64,000 bases of DNA from an uncultured Clostridia bacterium (GCA_934130595.1 CAKOYF010000002.1:62001-126000), one strand, 5' to 3'; counted from the stretch's first letter, positions 44,725 through 53,804 are shown. A program made the numbers and translations. The notes: generated by a model from the letters alone, not told the origin.

Positions 44725-44853
44725 AATTCCGATTATCAAATTTTATATCCGTTTTTTAATGATTTTTACGGACTTTAATGTATGTGTAATTACACTGCAG
44801 ATTCGATAGTCAAACAATATTAGTAGATGAACTTTTTAAAGGAGGAGAAGCTT

Positions 44854-46215
44854 ATGAGAAAAATTTCTAAAGCAGAGTATGTTTCCCTTCGTAAGAAGGG
44901 ATCGAACTACATGACTTTACCTGTTCATGACGAAAGACTGCAAAAGCAATTAGCCGAGTCTGGCATAGAACTCAATATGTTTCTTAAACAGCCTCTAGAA
45001 AAAATTCGAGATTGGCAACTAAGAAGAATTAGCTACTTAGTAGACTATGCTTTTGAAAACATTCCTTTATATAGGAAAAAATATTCAGAAGTAGGTTATA
45101 CAAAAGGTAGTATAAGAACATGGGATGACTTTTTTAAGTTACCTTATCTTAGAAAAGAGGAATTAATCGAAGGATTTCCAGGAGAGATTGTTAAAGATGT
45201 TGATGATTTTATGCTATCAACTCGTAGTTCTGGATCTAGTGGAAAATTTGTAACTATCGCGGTTTCAGAAGAAGCTATATATAAAGATACGTTACAAACT
45301 ATTAGACAGTTCAATATGCAGTCTGGTGGAAAGTATCAAGCAGATGATACTATTCTTTACATTTATACTTGCCCTTGGTGGGTAGATAATGTAGGAGGAA
45401 AGTATAGGCAAGATTACTTGCCAACCACAACTAGAGTTGAAGACGCTGTTGAATATATCAAGAGCACAAAACCTAGATATATTTCAACTTATCCAACTTA
45501 CCTTGAAAAAATAGCATCGACTGGTGTTAAACTTTCAGATTATGGGGTAGAGCTGGTTATTGTTCATTCTGAGCAATCAGATGCAAAACAGCGTAGAATG
45601 TTGAGTGAGGCTCTTAATGTAGAAGTTCTTGATGAATATAGTAGTGAAGAACTAACAAGAATTGCATTAGAGTGTCCAAAACATCACTATCATCTTGAAG
45701 AAGATGCTTGCTTTATCGAAATAGTAGATAAAGACGGTAATAAACTTCCAGATGGTGAAATTGGAATTGTAGTAGGTACAAACCTTTTAAATACTGCAAC
45801 GCCAATAATTCGTTATATCCAAGGTGATCTTGCAAAGATTACCGAAATTCAAGAATGTGAATGTGGAAGTAACGGAAGAATAATCGAGGGGGTTAAAGGT
45901 CGTAATATGGACTCAGTAATAACTGAAACTGGTGAATGCGTTCCAGCATCATGTTTTATGGATTTAGCATATAACTGGTTTTTAGTTTATGAGATTCCTG
46001 TTCACGGTCTTAAGTATCAATTCATTCAGCCAGAGATAGGAAAACTTGATCTTTATATAATAGAAGGAGAGTATTCTTTAGATCTGGATGCTATCAAAGA
46101 AAGTATATATACTTTGATGCCACGAACAACACAAGTAACTGTTAATTGTGTGGATAAATTGCCTTATGACAAAGGTACAAAGTATAGGCCAGTTATTAGC
46201 TATGTTAGGAGGTAA
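44854..46215 (+). CDS. PaaK-like adenylate-forming enzyme
   Basis: A 453-residue protein of the phenylacetate-CoA ligase (PaaK) branch of the ANL superfamily. A helical N-terminal region (RDWQLRRISYLVDYAFENIPLYRKKY) typical of PaaK proteins precedes the phosphate loop STRSSGSSGKF (about residue 126). The later adenylation core contains EYSSEELTRIALEC and the C-terminal subdomain ends with LPYDKGTKYRPV. It would activate a carboxylic acid as an acyl-adenylate and pass it to CoA, a carrier or an amine. No carrier protein is seen nearby. The start at 44854 has AAAGGAGG. First gene of the operon; codons are more C/G-rich than in neighbours. Confidence 0.8.
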   Translation: MRKISKAEYVSLRKKGSNYMTLPVHDERLQKQLAESGIELNMFLKQPLEKIRDWQLRRISYLVDYAFENIPLYRKKYSEVGYTKGSIRTWDDFFKLPYLRKEELIEGFPGEIVKDVDDFMLSTRSSGSSGKFVTIAVSEEAIYKDTLQTIRQFNMQSGGKYQADDTILYIYTCPWWVDNVGGKYRQDYLPTTTRVEDAVEYIKSTKPRYISTYPTYLEKIASTGVKLSDYGVELVIVHSEQSDAKQRRMLSEALNVEVLDEYSSEELTRIALECPKHHYHLEEDACFIEIVDKDGNKLPDGEIGIVVGTNLLNTATPIIRYIQGDLAKITEIQECECGSNGRIIEGVKGRNMDSVITETGECVPASCFMDLAYNWFLVYEIPVHGLKYQFIQPEIGKLDLYIIEGEYSLDLDAIKESIYTLMPRTTQVTVNCVDKLPYDKGTKYRPVISYVRR

Positions 46216-46220
46216 GTAAT

Positions 46221-47444
46221 ATGAGCCATTTGTTTGAAACCAAATTAGCATGCAAAAATACTGCATTTATTGAAGCTTCTGCATTAGTAGAGGATAAAAT
46301 TAAGCAGTTGCGTGCTAATACACCAAATTTGCCTTTTGAAAAAACTAAACTTGCAGAAGTTGAAATAAATAAGTTTTTTTATGAAGGTAAAACTGTAGAC
46401 AGAGTTATGATTGTTTTGAGATCCAACGGGTGTCAACATTATAAAACTAATGGAGGCTGCTCAATGTGTGCACATTTAAATGGAGCACCACTTATGGAGA
46501 AAATAACACATCAGAACTATGTTGAACAGTGGAATTCAGTGCTTGACGGAAGTTTCATTGAGGTTAGTAACTCTAGTTTTAATCTTAATGATTATCCTGT
46601 AGTTTGTGTGTACAACCTTGGAAGTCTGTTAAATCCTGAGGAGATTTCAGTAGAAACTGTAAAATACATTTTTGAAACATTAAATGCGTATAAAGGTGTA
46701 AAAAAAGTTATTGTTGAATCTCGAGCAGAATATGTAACAGATGATATTTTGAAAGCTATTCGTAGTGTATATGATGGAGTTGTTGAAGTAGGAATTGGAG
46801 TTGAATCAACCGATTTTTATATAAGAGAACTTTGTCATCACAAAGCAATTCTTGATACTAAGATTATTAAAGAAGCTGTTGAAAATTTGCATAAGTATGG
46901 TATGAAAGCTTTAGCTTATGTTAATTTTAAGCCAGTATTTTTAACAGAATCTGAAGCAATTAAAGATGCTATTACAACATCAGTAGATTGTTTTAAAGCA
47001 TTCGGTTTTGATGCTGTTTCTATCGAGCCTACATCTTTGCAGGAAAATTCACTTGCAAACTATATGTATGATTTAGGTTTGTATAGAGTTCCATGGCTTT
47101 GGAGCTTAAGAGATATTATTCATGGTATCTATGAAGCAACAGATTCTAATAAATTAGATATTAGACTTGGTGGATACTTTGATGAAGAAGTATTAAGCGG
47201 TAGTCAAGGTACAGGTTTTGCAGAAAGAAATGAGATTTTCCCACATATGACTTCAAGTAATTGTAGTTATTGTACTAATGAGTTTGTCAATGCTATTAAG
47301 CAATTTAACATGACGTATGATGTGAGTGATTTAGACAAGGTAAAACCATGTCCACATTGTTACAGTTTGTGGCAGGACACTAAGAAGATACGTGATTCTA
47401 GAAGCATTTTTGATCGTGTAAAAGATGTTCTTGGAAAGGAGTGA
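46221..47444 (+). CDS. Radical SAM protein, COG1244/RaSEA-like
   Basis: A 407-residue iron-sulfur enzyme. The cluster-binding motif is C71-x8-C80-x2-C83 in SNGCQHYKTNGGCSMCAH. It resembles the 'RT.GC.....GC.MC' motif of the COG1244 family, which includes archaeal RaSEA (a C-N lyase that completes archaeosine on tRNA). The TIM barrel carries VIVESRAEY and GVESTDFYIRELCHHK, and the C-terminus has two CxxC motifs (NCSYC and PCPHC), possibly for another metal. It would use SAM to make a 5'-deoxyadenosyl radical; the substrate is unknown. It starts 5 bp after the PaaK-like gene and ends in TGA. Spacing shows a shared transcript. Confidence 0.75.
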   Translation: MSHLFETKLACKNTAFIEASALVEDKIKQLRANTPNLPFEKTKLAEVEINKFFYEGKTVDRVMIVLRSNGCQHYKTNGGCSMCAHLNGAPLMEKITHQNYVEQWNSVLDGSFIEVSNSSFNLNDYPVVCVYNLGSLLNPEEISVETVKYIFETLNAYKGVKKVIVESRAEYVTDDILKAIRSVYDGVVEVGIGVESTDFYIRELCHHKAILDTKIIKEAVENLHKYGMKALAYVNFKPVFLTESEAIKDAITTSVDCFKAFGFDAVSIEPTSLQENSLANYMYDLGLYRVPWLWSLRDIIHGIYEATDSNKLDIRLGGYFDEEVLSGSQGTGFAERNEIFPHMTSSNCSYCTNEFVNAIKQFNMTYDVSDLDKVKPCPHCYSLWQDTKKIRDSRSIFDRVKDVLGKE

Positions 47445-47452
47445 GACTTTCT

Positions 47453-48547
47453 ATGAAATTAGTTTGTGAAATTTGTAACAAAGAATTTGATTATCCTATG
47501 GAACAAATTAAACATAGACATAGTGAAGTCGAGCTTGATTTGGTTCCACCAAATTTTTGGAGAATAAAAGATTATCTTCCAGATTTTGAAATTAAACTTT
47601 CAGACAAGAAGATAGTTTATCCAAAACTTAAGGCAAAGAGCAGACTAAAAGCTCAAGATACACCACTAATTAAGTATTCTGAAAACATATTCTTAAAGGA
47701 TGAATCTGTTAATCCAACAGGAAGCTTTAAGGATCGTGGTATGGATAACTTGATGAATGAAATATTAATGAGCAAAAAGAAAAAAGTAGCTGTAGTTTCT
47801 TGTGGAAGTGGTGCAATTTCTGTTGTGCGCTATGCAAAAGAATACGGTATAACATCACAAGTTTTTGTTCATAAAGGCGTTTCAAAGTCGAGTTTGGACA
47901 AAATTAAAGATGCAGATGAGGTCTTTTATAGTGAAACATTTATAAAAAGCTATGAAGACTTTATGAGATATTCACTAGTACACGATGAAGTTTACTGGGG
48001 ATTCTTAAATACAAATATTTCATATATGCTAGGTCTTAGGGCTATGGCTTATGAAATTATTAGAGATATGAAAAAAGTCCCTGATGTAGTAATCATCCCT
48101 TGTGGAAGCGGAATGGACATCATTGCTCAGAATTTAGCATTTAGAGAAATGTATAATGCTAAAAAAATATCTAAAATTCCTAAGATTGGAGTAGTTGAAA
48201 TTGAAGGAGGAAATCCTATCAAAAGAGGATTTGAAAGTAGAGTAGAAGGTTATTTATATGTAATAGATGATCCAGTTGACTCAAAAACAATTCTTTCAAA
48301 TGATACTTGCTTTAATTACAGGAAGATTTATGATATGGCAAATCGCGATGAGGCTTTTTTTATATCTGTTAGTGATGCACAAATAGATGAATTTATTATG
48401 AAGCATCCAGAATTTGGTGCTAAGTATGATTACACATCTATTAGTGCTATGGCAGCGTTAGTCGAGTATGAAAAGAGTAACAAAGATGATGTAGTGGTTG
48501 TAGTGTTAACGTGTAAAAACAGAAATGGAGGTATCTTTTATGAGTAA
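47453..48547 (+). CDS. Threonine synthase-like PLP enzyme (fold type II)
   Basis: A 364-residue protein. A short N-terminal segment has one CxxC (CEICNK) and a HRHSE stretch; the PLP-dependent domain follows, with the Schiff-base lysine K93 in NPTGSFKDRGM, VSCGSGAISVVRYA, the phosphate-binding IPCGSGMDI and a final VVLTCKN. This pattern is that of threonine synthase and relatives that act on O-activated homoserine or similar substrates by beta/gamma-replacement or elimination. Within this operon it probably builds an unusual amino acid rather than threonine. Its stop codon overlaps the next gene's start by 8 bp, so translation is coupled. Confidence 0.78.
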   Translation: MKLVCEICNKEFDYPMEQIKHRHSEVELDLVPPNFWRIKDYLPDFEIKLSDKKIVYPKLKAKSRLKAQDTPLIKYSENIFLKDESVNPTGSFKDRGMDNLMNEILMSKKKKVAVVSCGSGAISVVRYAKEYGITSQVFVHKGVSKSSLDKIKDADEVFYSETFIKSYEDFMRYSLVHDEVYWGFLNTNISYMLGLRAMAYEIIRDMKKVPDVVIIPCGSGMDIIAQNLAFREMYNAKKISKIPKIGVVEIEGGNPIKRGFESRVEGYLYVIDDPVDSKTILSNDTCFNYRKIYDMANRDEAFFISVSDAQIDEFIMKHPEFGAKYDYTSISAMAALVEYEKSNKDDVVVVVLTCKNRNGGIFYE

Positions 48548-49799
48548 TGATCATAAAGAAAAACTTACAATGTCACAATATTTTGATATTGGACTTGAAA
48601 GACATGCACTCTTGATGGATGCATCTAATCTGGATTGGTTTACGTTTCCTCTTTTTTCTTGTATAAGAAATGAGATTTATAGAACGCTTGAAGATCCAGA
48701 TGAAGATATGGACTGGGGATATTCTTATCCTGGTGGAAAGAGCCGTTTAAGAGAGCTTATCTCAATGCATGAATCATTTATCGAAGGAGAAGAAATAACT
48801 CCTGACGAGGTAATCGTAGGTGGTAACGGTACAACAGGAACTTTGAATTTCATTGCTCAAATAATTGCAAGAGAATATCATTTTGCAAATGACATTGAAA
48901 TTATATATCCTGTTCCTGCTTACGCTGGTCTTAAAAAAAGCTTAACATTTTATGGAATTGTTCCAAAAGTTATGCCTATGGATAAGGCAAATGATTATAA
49001 GATGAAGCTTGAAGATGTTAAGAAAGCGTATACGGAAAAAACAGTTGCACTTTTGATTACAAATCCTGCAAATCCGGCTTGCAAGTTCATAGATGAGGAC
49101 GAGCTTAAAAAGATTGTGGAGTTTTGCATAGAAAAAAACATCTATATTATTTATGATGCTATTTTTGAAGAAGCTCCTATGTTTAATAATAAGCGAGTTC
49201 AAATTTTTAAACTTGCTCATGATTACAGTAAGCTCATAAAAATAAAGGGGTTTAGCAAAGATATCCCACAGCTTAGTGATTTAAGATGCGGTTGGACAAT
49301 TTGTAAAAATCCTAAGTTTATTGAGTGGCTGTTAGAACTTGGCGAGGCTGTAAACTATTCTAATTCTACTTTTCTTGAAGCGTTAGGAATAGTTGAAATG
49401 ACTCAAAGAGTTAATGTGGATAAAGGGGATAAATCTCCTGAAACACTTGAGTATATTGCTCAGAAAGAGCAGTATCATAACCAAATAATTACTCTTTTTA
49501 ATGATGCATACAAGTACTTGATGTCCCAAAAGGATGTTGTGGAAAATGTAGTATATCCAGATGCTGGAAATATTATGTATGTTACATTAAAAAAAGAGGC
49601 TTGTAACAAAAAAGGTGTATACACATCACATGAACTTTTTGTTTATATTCTTGAAAAAGAAAATATTCTGGTTACTCCTGGTAATGTTTTTGGTATTCCT
49701 TTGGAAGACTTAAGCTTTAGAGTAACTATTTCTAGAGGATATGAGCAGTTTATGGATGGTTTAAAGCGCATTGTTGAATTGTTTAAGGAGGAAAGGTAA
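48540..49799 (+). CDS. Class I/II PLP aminotransferase
   Basis: A 419-residue fold-type I aminotransferase. Features: SYPGGKSRLRELI (substrate-binding region), VGGNGTTGTLNFIAQ, ITNPANPACKFI (NPxNP), YIIYDAIFEEAP (Tyr/Asp near PLP), the lysine K240 in IKGFSKDIPQLSDLRCGW, and the carboxylate-binding RVTISRG near the C-terminus. Substrate unknown. The start at 48540 lies inside the end of the previous gene with GGAGG upstream; its TAA overlaps the next ATG (TAATG). The end sequence AAGGAGGAAAGG gives the next gene's ribosome site. Confidence 0.85.
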   Translation: MSNDHKEKLTMSQYFDIGLERHALLMDASNLDWFTFPLFSCIRNEIYRTLEDPDEDMDWGYSYPGGKSRLRELISMHESFIEGEEITPDEVIVGGNGTTGTLNFIAQIIAREYHFANDIEIIYPVPAYAGLKKSLTFYGIVPKVMPMDKANDYKMKLEDVKKAYTEKTVALLITNPANPACKFIDEDELKKIVEFCIEKNIYIIYDAIFEEAPMFNNKRVQIFKLAHDYSKLIKIKGFSKDIPQLSDLRCGWTICKNPKFIEWLLELGEAVNYSNSTFLEALGIVEMTQRVNVDKGDKSPETLEYIAQKEQYHNQIITLFNDAYKYLMSQKDVVENVVYPDAGNIMYVTLKKEACNKKGVYTSHELFVYILEKENILVTPGNVFGIPLEDLSFRVTISRGYEQFMDGLKRIVELFKEER

Positions 49800-50686
49800 T
49801 GAGAAATACATTTCTTGAACTTGAAACAAAGCCGATGCGTTCTTGTGATTTTTGCTTTCTAGGTATTAACTATTGCAGCGCAGAGTATCTTTCAGGTGTT
49901 GAAAAGGCAGCAAAAAAAGTAAGAGCTTTATCTTATAGATATGCTAATGCTGATGGAACTGCTATTCCACTTAAGGTGTATAGTCCCGAAGAAGGATATA
50001 TCTTAAAAGATACAATAGCTTGTGATTTAGGAAATGTATGTGCATCTAGTCTGAAAGAGTTAGGTAAGAAATTATCTAAAATACATCTTCAGGCTGGATG
50101 TATTCCAGTTTTTGTAGGCGGAGATCATAGTGTGACGTATGAGCTTGTTAAAAGAATGGCAAAAAACTATGGCAACATTGTTGTAGTTCAGTTTGACGCT
50201 CACAGTGATTTTATTGATGAGTTTGAGGATTATCCACATGGTTCAGTAATGAACGAAACTAGTAAGTTAGATAACGTATCTAGAATTGTTCATTTTGGAA
50301 TTAGAGGTAACCTTAACAGTGGACCGGCTATTTGCCAAAGCAAAGAGAAAGGAAATTATGTTATACCATATATTAAGATTGAAGAAGAGTTTGAAAAGCT
50401 TTTAAGATATCTTGAAGGTAAAAACGTATATATTACGTTTGATACGGATTTTCTTAATCCTGCTTATGCACCGGCTACTAATTGTCCTGAACCTGGCGGC
50501 CCTTCATATGAAGATGCTCTTAAATATTTAAAATCAATTATTAATGCTTCCGGCAGTGTGATTGGTATGGATTTTGTAGAGTACAATCCTGAATGTGAGG
50601 GATCTGAGGTAACAGGAACAACAATTGCTAATTTGATCATGGAGTCATTAAGCTACATGACAAAGAAGAAACACACTACTACGTAA
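49799..50686 (+). CDS. Arginase/agmatinase-family (ureohydrolase) enzyme
   Basis: A 295-residue member of the ureohydrolase fold. All six manganese ligands of the family are visible: H110 in VGGDHSV, D133, H135 and D137 in FDAHSD, and D215 and D217 in TFDTDFLNPA. GMDFVEYNPECEG near residue 260 corresponds to the family's last motif. Family members hydrolyse arginine, agmatine, guanidinobutyrate, formiminoglutamate and similar C=N substrates to ureas or formamide. The substrate here is likely a guanidine or amidine intermediate, by inference. It is translationally coupled to the upstream aminotransferase. Confidence 0.82.
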   Translation: MRNTFLELETKPMRSCDFCFLGINYCSAEYLSGVEKAAKKVRALSYRYANADGTAIPLKVYSPEEGYILKDTIACDLGNVCASSLKELGKKLSKIHLQAGCIPVFVGGDHSVTYELVKRMAKNYGNIVVVQFDAHSDFIDEFEDYPHGSVMNETSKLDNVSRIVHFGIRGNLNSGPAICQSKEKGNYVIPYIKIEEEFEKLLRYLEGKNVYITFDTDFLNPAYAPATNCPEPGGPSYEDALKYLKSIINASGSVIGMDFVEYNPECEGSEVTGTTIANLIMESLSYMTKKKHTTT

Positions 50687-50708
50687 CTTATAGAATGGAG
50701 GAATAACT

Positions 50709-52385
50709 ATGTTAGATGTAGAACTTAGTAATGTTACGCTAAATTATGGATTTAAAAACATCTTAGATGGAGCAACATTCCAGGTTAACAGTGGTGACAA
50801 AGTTGCTATTGTTGGTGATAACGGAACTGGAAAAACTTCGATTTTTAAACTCATTGTCGCTGAGGAAAAGCCTAGTAGTGGTATTGTATCTAAAAGAAAA
50901 GATGCAACTATTGGACTTTTGACGCAGATTGCTCCCAAGGCAGAAGACGGACTTAGTGTTCGAGATTTCTTAAAGACTGCATATAGTGATATTGCAGATC
51001 TTCAAAGAAAGCTTCGTCAGCTTGAAAGCGTTATGGGTGACCCTAATGTTACACCTGAAGAGCTTGAAAAAGCAATGAATGCTTATGGTAAAGCTCAGGA
51101 TCTTTTCATGGATAAGGGTGGATACGAAGTAGATTCCAATATCGAAAAGATGGCTGGTAATCTTAAGATTAGTGAAATGCTGGATCAGGAGTATAACTCT
51201 CTTAGCGGTGGCCAGAAGACAATTGTATGTCTTGCTAGAATGCTGTTACAGAAACCAGATATTTTACTTTTGGATGAACCTACCAACCACTTGGATATTC
51301 CAACTCTTGGTTGGCTTGAAGATTTTATCAAAGGATACACTGGATCTGTGATTTTAATATCACATGACAGATATTTTTTGGATAGAACTGTAAACAAGGT
51401 TTTTGCTATCGCAGATGGCAAAATCAAGACTTACTTTGGAAATTATACTCAGTATGTCGAAGCACTTGCTTTAGAAAAAGAAGCACAGGAACAGGCCTAT
51501 GTAACTCAGCAGAAAAAGATTGCTGGCATGGAAGATACTATTCGTAAGAATAGAGCTTGGGGTGCTCAGAGTTCTGAAAAGGCTTATAGAGTTGCTAAGC
51601 AGCTTGAAAGACGTATTGACGAAATGGAAAAAGTTGAAAAGCCTAAGACTCAAAGAGATATCGCTTTGAACTTTAGCCAGGAGACTAGATCTGGTAATGA
51701 TGTATTAAAGCTTGAAGATATGTGTTTTTCTTACAATGGTGATGATATCATTCTTTGTGGAGGAAACTTAGAGCTTGAATATCAGGACAAGGTTTGTCTT
51801 CTTGGTAAAAATGGTTGTGGTAAATCTACTGTTCTTAAAATTGTTTTAGGACAGATTAAGAACTATGATGGAAAGGTAACAATTGGCAGCAATGTTAAGA
51901 TTGGTTACTTACCACAGCATGTCTCTTTTGAGAATGAAGATGAAACAATTCTTCAGGAGTTCCAAAAACATTTTACTGGCAACTTAACTCAGGCATATTC
52001 TACACTTGCGGCTTTTCATTTTTATGGTGAAGAGGTAAACAAACGCATTTCTTCACTTTCTGGTGGAGAAAAAGTAAGACTTAAGTTTGCAGAGCTTGTA
52101 CAAAACGATGTAAACTTTTTAGTCTTAGATGAGCCTACTAACCATTTAGATGTTAGAAACCGTGAGATTCTTGAAGAGGCTTTGAATAGCTTTGAGGGAA
52201 CAGTGTTATTTGTATCGCATGACAGATACTTTATTAACAAGGTAGCCAATAGAGTCGTTGAGCTTGAAGATGGTGAATTCACCAGTTATTTAGGCAACTA
52301 TGATTTCTATCGTGAGCACTCTGCTCGGTTACCCTTGGAAGGGCCTACATCAAGAGGCCCAGTCAAAGTATTAAAAAAGCAGTAA
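50709..52385 (+). CDS. ABC-F ATPase in the biosynthetic operon
   Basis: A 558-residue soluble protein with two ABC cassettes and no membrane segment: Walker A GDNGTGKTS (about 36) and GKNGCGKST (about 370), signatures LSGGQKT and LSGGEKVR, Walker B LLLDEPTNHLD and LVLDEPTNHLD, H-loops ISHDRYF and VSHDRYF. Between the cassettes is a Lys/Arg-rich helical linker (about 250-310), the region that reaches the ribosomal P site in ABC-F proteins. Such proteins either act as translation factors or protect ribosomes from antibiotics. In a biosynthetic operon the second role is plausible (self-resistance), but no sequence feature proves it. Codons are more C/G-rich than in the second ABC-F at 53805. Confidence 0.85.
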   Translation: MLDVELSNVTLNYGFKNILDGATFQVNSGDKVAIVGDNGTGKTSIFKLIVAEEKPSSGIVSKRKDATIGLLTQIAPKAEDGLSVRDFLKTAYSDIADLQRKLRQLESVMGDPNVTPEELEKAMNAYGKAQDLFMDKGGYEVDSNIEKMAGNLKISEMLDQEYNSLSGGQKTIVCLARMLLQKPDILLLDEPTNHLDIPTLGWLEDFIKGYTGSVILISHDRYFLDRTVNKVFAIADGKIKTYFGNYTQYVEALALEKEAQEQAYVTQQKKIAGMEDTIRKNRAWGAQSSEKAYRVAKQLERRIDEMEKVEKPKTQRDIALNFSQETRSGNDVLKLEDMCFSYNGDDIILCGGNLELEYQDKVCLLGKNGCGKSTVLKIVLGQIKNYDGKVTIGSNVKIGYLPQHVSFENEDETILQEFQKHFTGNLTQAYSTLAAFHFYGEEVNKRISSLSGGEKVRLKFAELVQNDVNFLVLDEPTNHLDVRNREILEEALNSFEGTVLFVSHDRYFINKVANRVVELEDGEFTSYLGNYDFYREHSARLPLEGPTSRGPVKVLKKQ

Positions 52386-52397
52386 CTGTATAACTAA

Positions 52398-52437
52398 GTA
52401 ATGGTAGCATGATTGCTACAATTGTGCTACCATTACA
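52398..52437 (+). terminator. Strong hairpin between ABC-F and decarboxylase genes (partial terminator?)
   Basis: A perfect 12-bp stem (GTAATGGTAGCA at 52398-52409 with TGCTACCATTAC at 52425-52436) is followed only by ATTTTCTATTT. The weak U-tract suggests partial termination or transcript protection, reducing expression of the last gene. Confidence 0.55.
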
Positions 52438-52472
52438 TTTTCTATTTGAATGCGGAAATGGAGGAAAATGCT

Positions 52473-53684
52473 ATGAATAGAAAAGTTGAAGCGTATATTA
52501 AGGCAATATTTTCTTCTAATCCTGAAGTGATGCAAAATCCAACTTGTTATATTTATGATTTGGAAGAGATCACTAACAGGATTGAGGAAATCAACAAATT
52601 TAAACTTCCAAATGTTTCACTGTACTATGCAATGAAGGCTAATCCTAACACAGAAGTCTTAAAGCATATTCTTATGCAAAAAGGGATTGCAGGTGTTGAG
52701 ATAGCATCAATTGGTGAGTTAAACATAGCTAGAAGCTCTGGACTTGATGATGACTCAAAAGTCCTTTACACTGGACCTGGAAAAACGCCTATTGAACTTA
52801 GAGAGGCAATTAAATCTAAGATTAGGTTTATAAATGTTGAATCTGTTGTAGAAGCAATTCGCATTAATAAACTTGCAGAGCAGTATGGCGTTGAAAAAGT
52901 AAATGTACTTTTAAGAGTAAACATAGATTATTTCTTAGATGGTGCTTCTGAGTACATGGCAGGCATGTCTACAAAACTTGGTATTGATCAGTCTAGATTT
53001 ATCGAAGACTATGAGATGATATCTAAGTTAGAGCATTTGAATGTATGCGGATTACACGTATTTGCAGCAGATGGCGTTCTCGATTGCAATATATTACTTA
53101 AATATGTAGATTACGTGTTTAAGTATGTAAGAGACATTGAAAAGGTGATTGGAAATGTTTCTGTGATCGACTTTGGCGGTGGATTTGGTATTGATTACAC
53201 AAAAGAAGGTAAAGAGTTCAATGTTCAGGCATACTTTGAGGGATTAGAAAAAGCAGTGAAGAAATATTCCTTTGAAGACAAGGAATTTATTCTCGAACTT
53301 GGAAAGTATATTGTTGGTAGTGCAGGATATTATGCTACAAGGATAGTTGACATTAAGGAATGTAAAGGAATGAAACATATAGTAACTGCCGGAGGCGTTA
53401 ACCATATGAGACTTCCTATAGCTACTGACAGAAAACATCCTGTGTATATAATAAGTATGGAAATTTCCAAACTTTATGATGCACAAATCGAAGTTTCAAA
53501 TGAAACTGTGGATATTGAAGGTCCGTTATGTATGACGGAAGATAAAATATCTTGGGATGAGCCAATAGAACATGCAAGTATTGGCGATATTGTTGTTTTG
53601 ACGCAAGCGGGTGCTTATTGCTACAGCGCATCTACTCTGTGGTTTTTAAGTCACCAGCTGCCACTTGAGTTAATAATTAACTAA
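52473..53684 (+). CDS. DAP/ornithine decarboxylase-like PLP enzyme (fold type III)
   Basis: A 403-residue protein of the LysA/ornithine-decarboxylase fold. The alanine-racemase-type barrel carries lysine K55 in LYYAMKANPNTE, FAADGVLDCN in place of the usual HIGS region, VIDFGGGFGIDY (PLP phosphate), and ELGKYIVGSAGYY (family: EPGRxIV). The C-terminal beta domain has GPLCMTEDK with the catalytic cysteine and AGAYCYSASTLW. It would remove a carboxyl group from an amino acid or an amino-acyl intermediate. Substrate unknown; lysine biosynthesis is unlikely given context. Start at 52473 follows TGGAGG. Last gene of the operon. Confidence 0.82.
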   Translation: MNRKVEAYIKAIFSSNPEVMQNPTCYIYDLEEITNRIEEINKFKLPNVSLYYAMKANPNTEVLKHILMQKGIAGVEIASIGELNIARSSGLDDDSKVLYTGPGKTPIELREAIKSKIRFINVESVVEAIRINKLAEQYGVEKVNVLLRVNIDYFLDGASEYMAGMSTKLGIDQSRFIEDYEMISKLEHLNVCGLHVFAADGVLDCNILLKYVDYVFKYVRDIEKVIGNVSVIDFGGGFGIDYTKEGKEFNVQAYFEGLEKAVKKYSFEDKEFILELGKYIVGSAGYYATRIVDIKECKGMKHIVTAGGVNHMRLPIATDRKHPVYIISMEISKLYDAQIEVSNETVDIEGPLCMTEDKISWDEPIEHASIGDIVVLTQAGAYCYSASTLWFLSHQLPLELIIN

Positions 53685-53703
53685 TTTAGTGTATAAAATC
53701 ATT

Positions 53704-53744
53704 AAAAGGGGGTCTCTATGTAATATAGAGGCTCCTTTTTTATA
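53704..53744 (+). terminator. Terminator of the biosynthetic operon
   Basis: A GC-rich stem (AAAGGGGG..CTCTAT with ATAGAG..CTCCTTT) followed by TTTTTT, 20 bp after the decarboxylase gene. Confidence 0.85.
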
Positions 53745-53804
53745 GAAAAAATATGTATTTTGTGATATAATACAATATATTTTAACGAAGTAAAGGAAAA
53801 TGAT

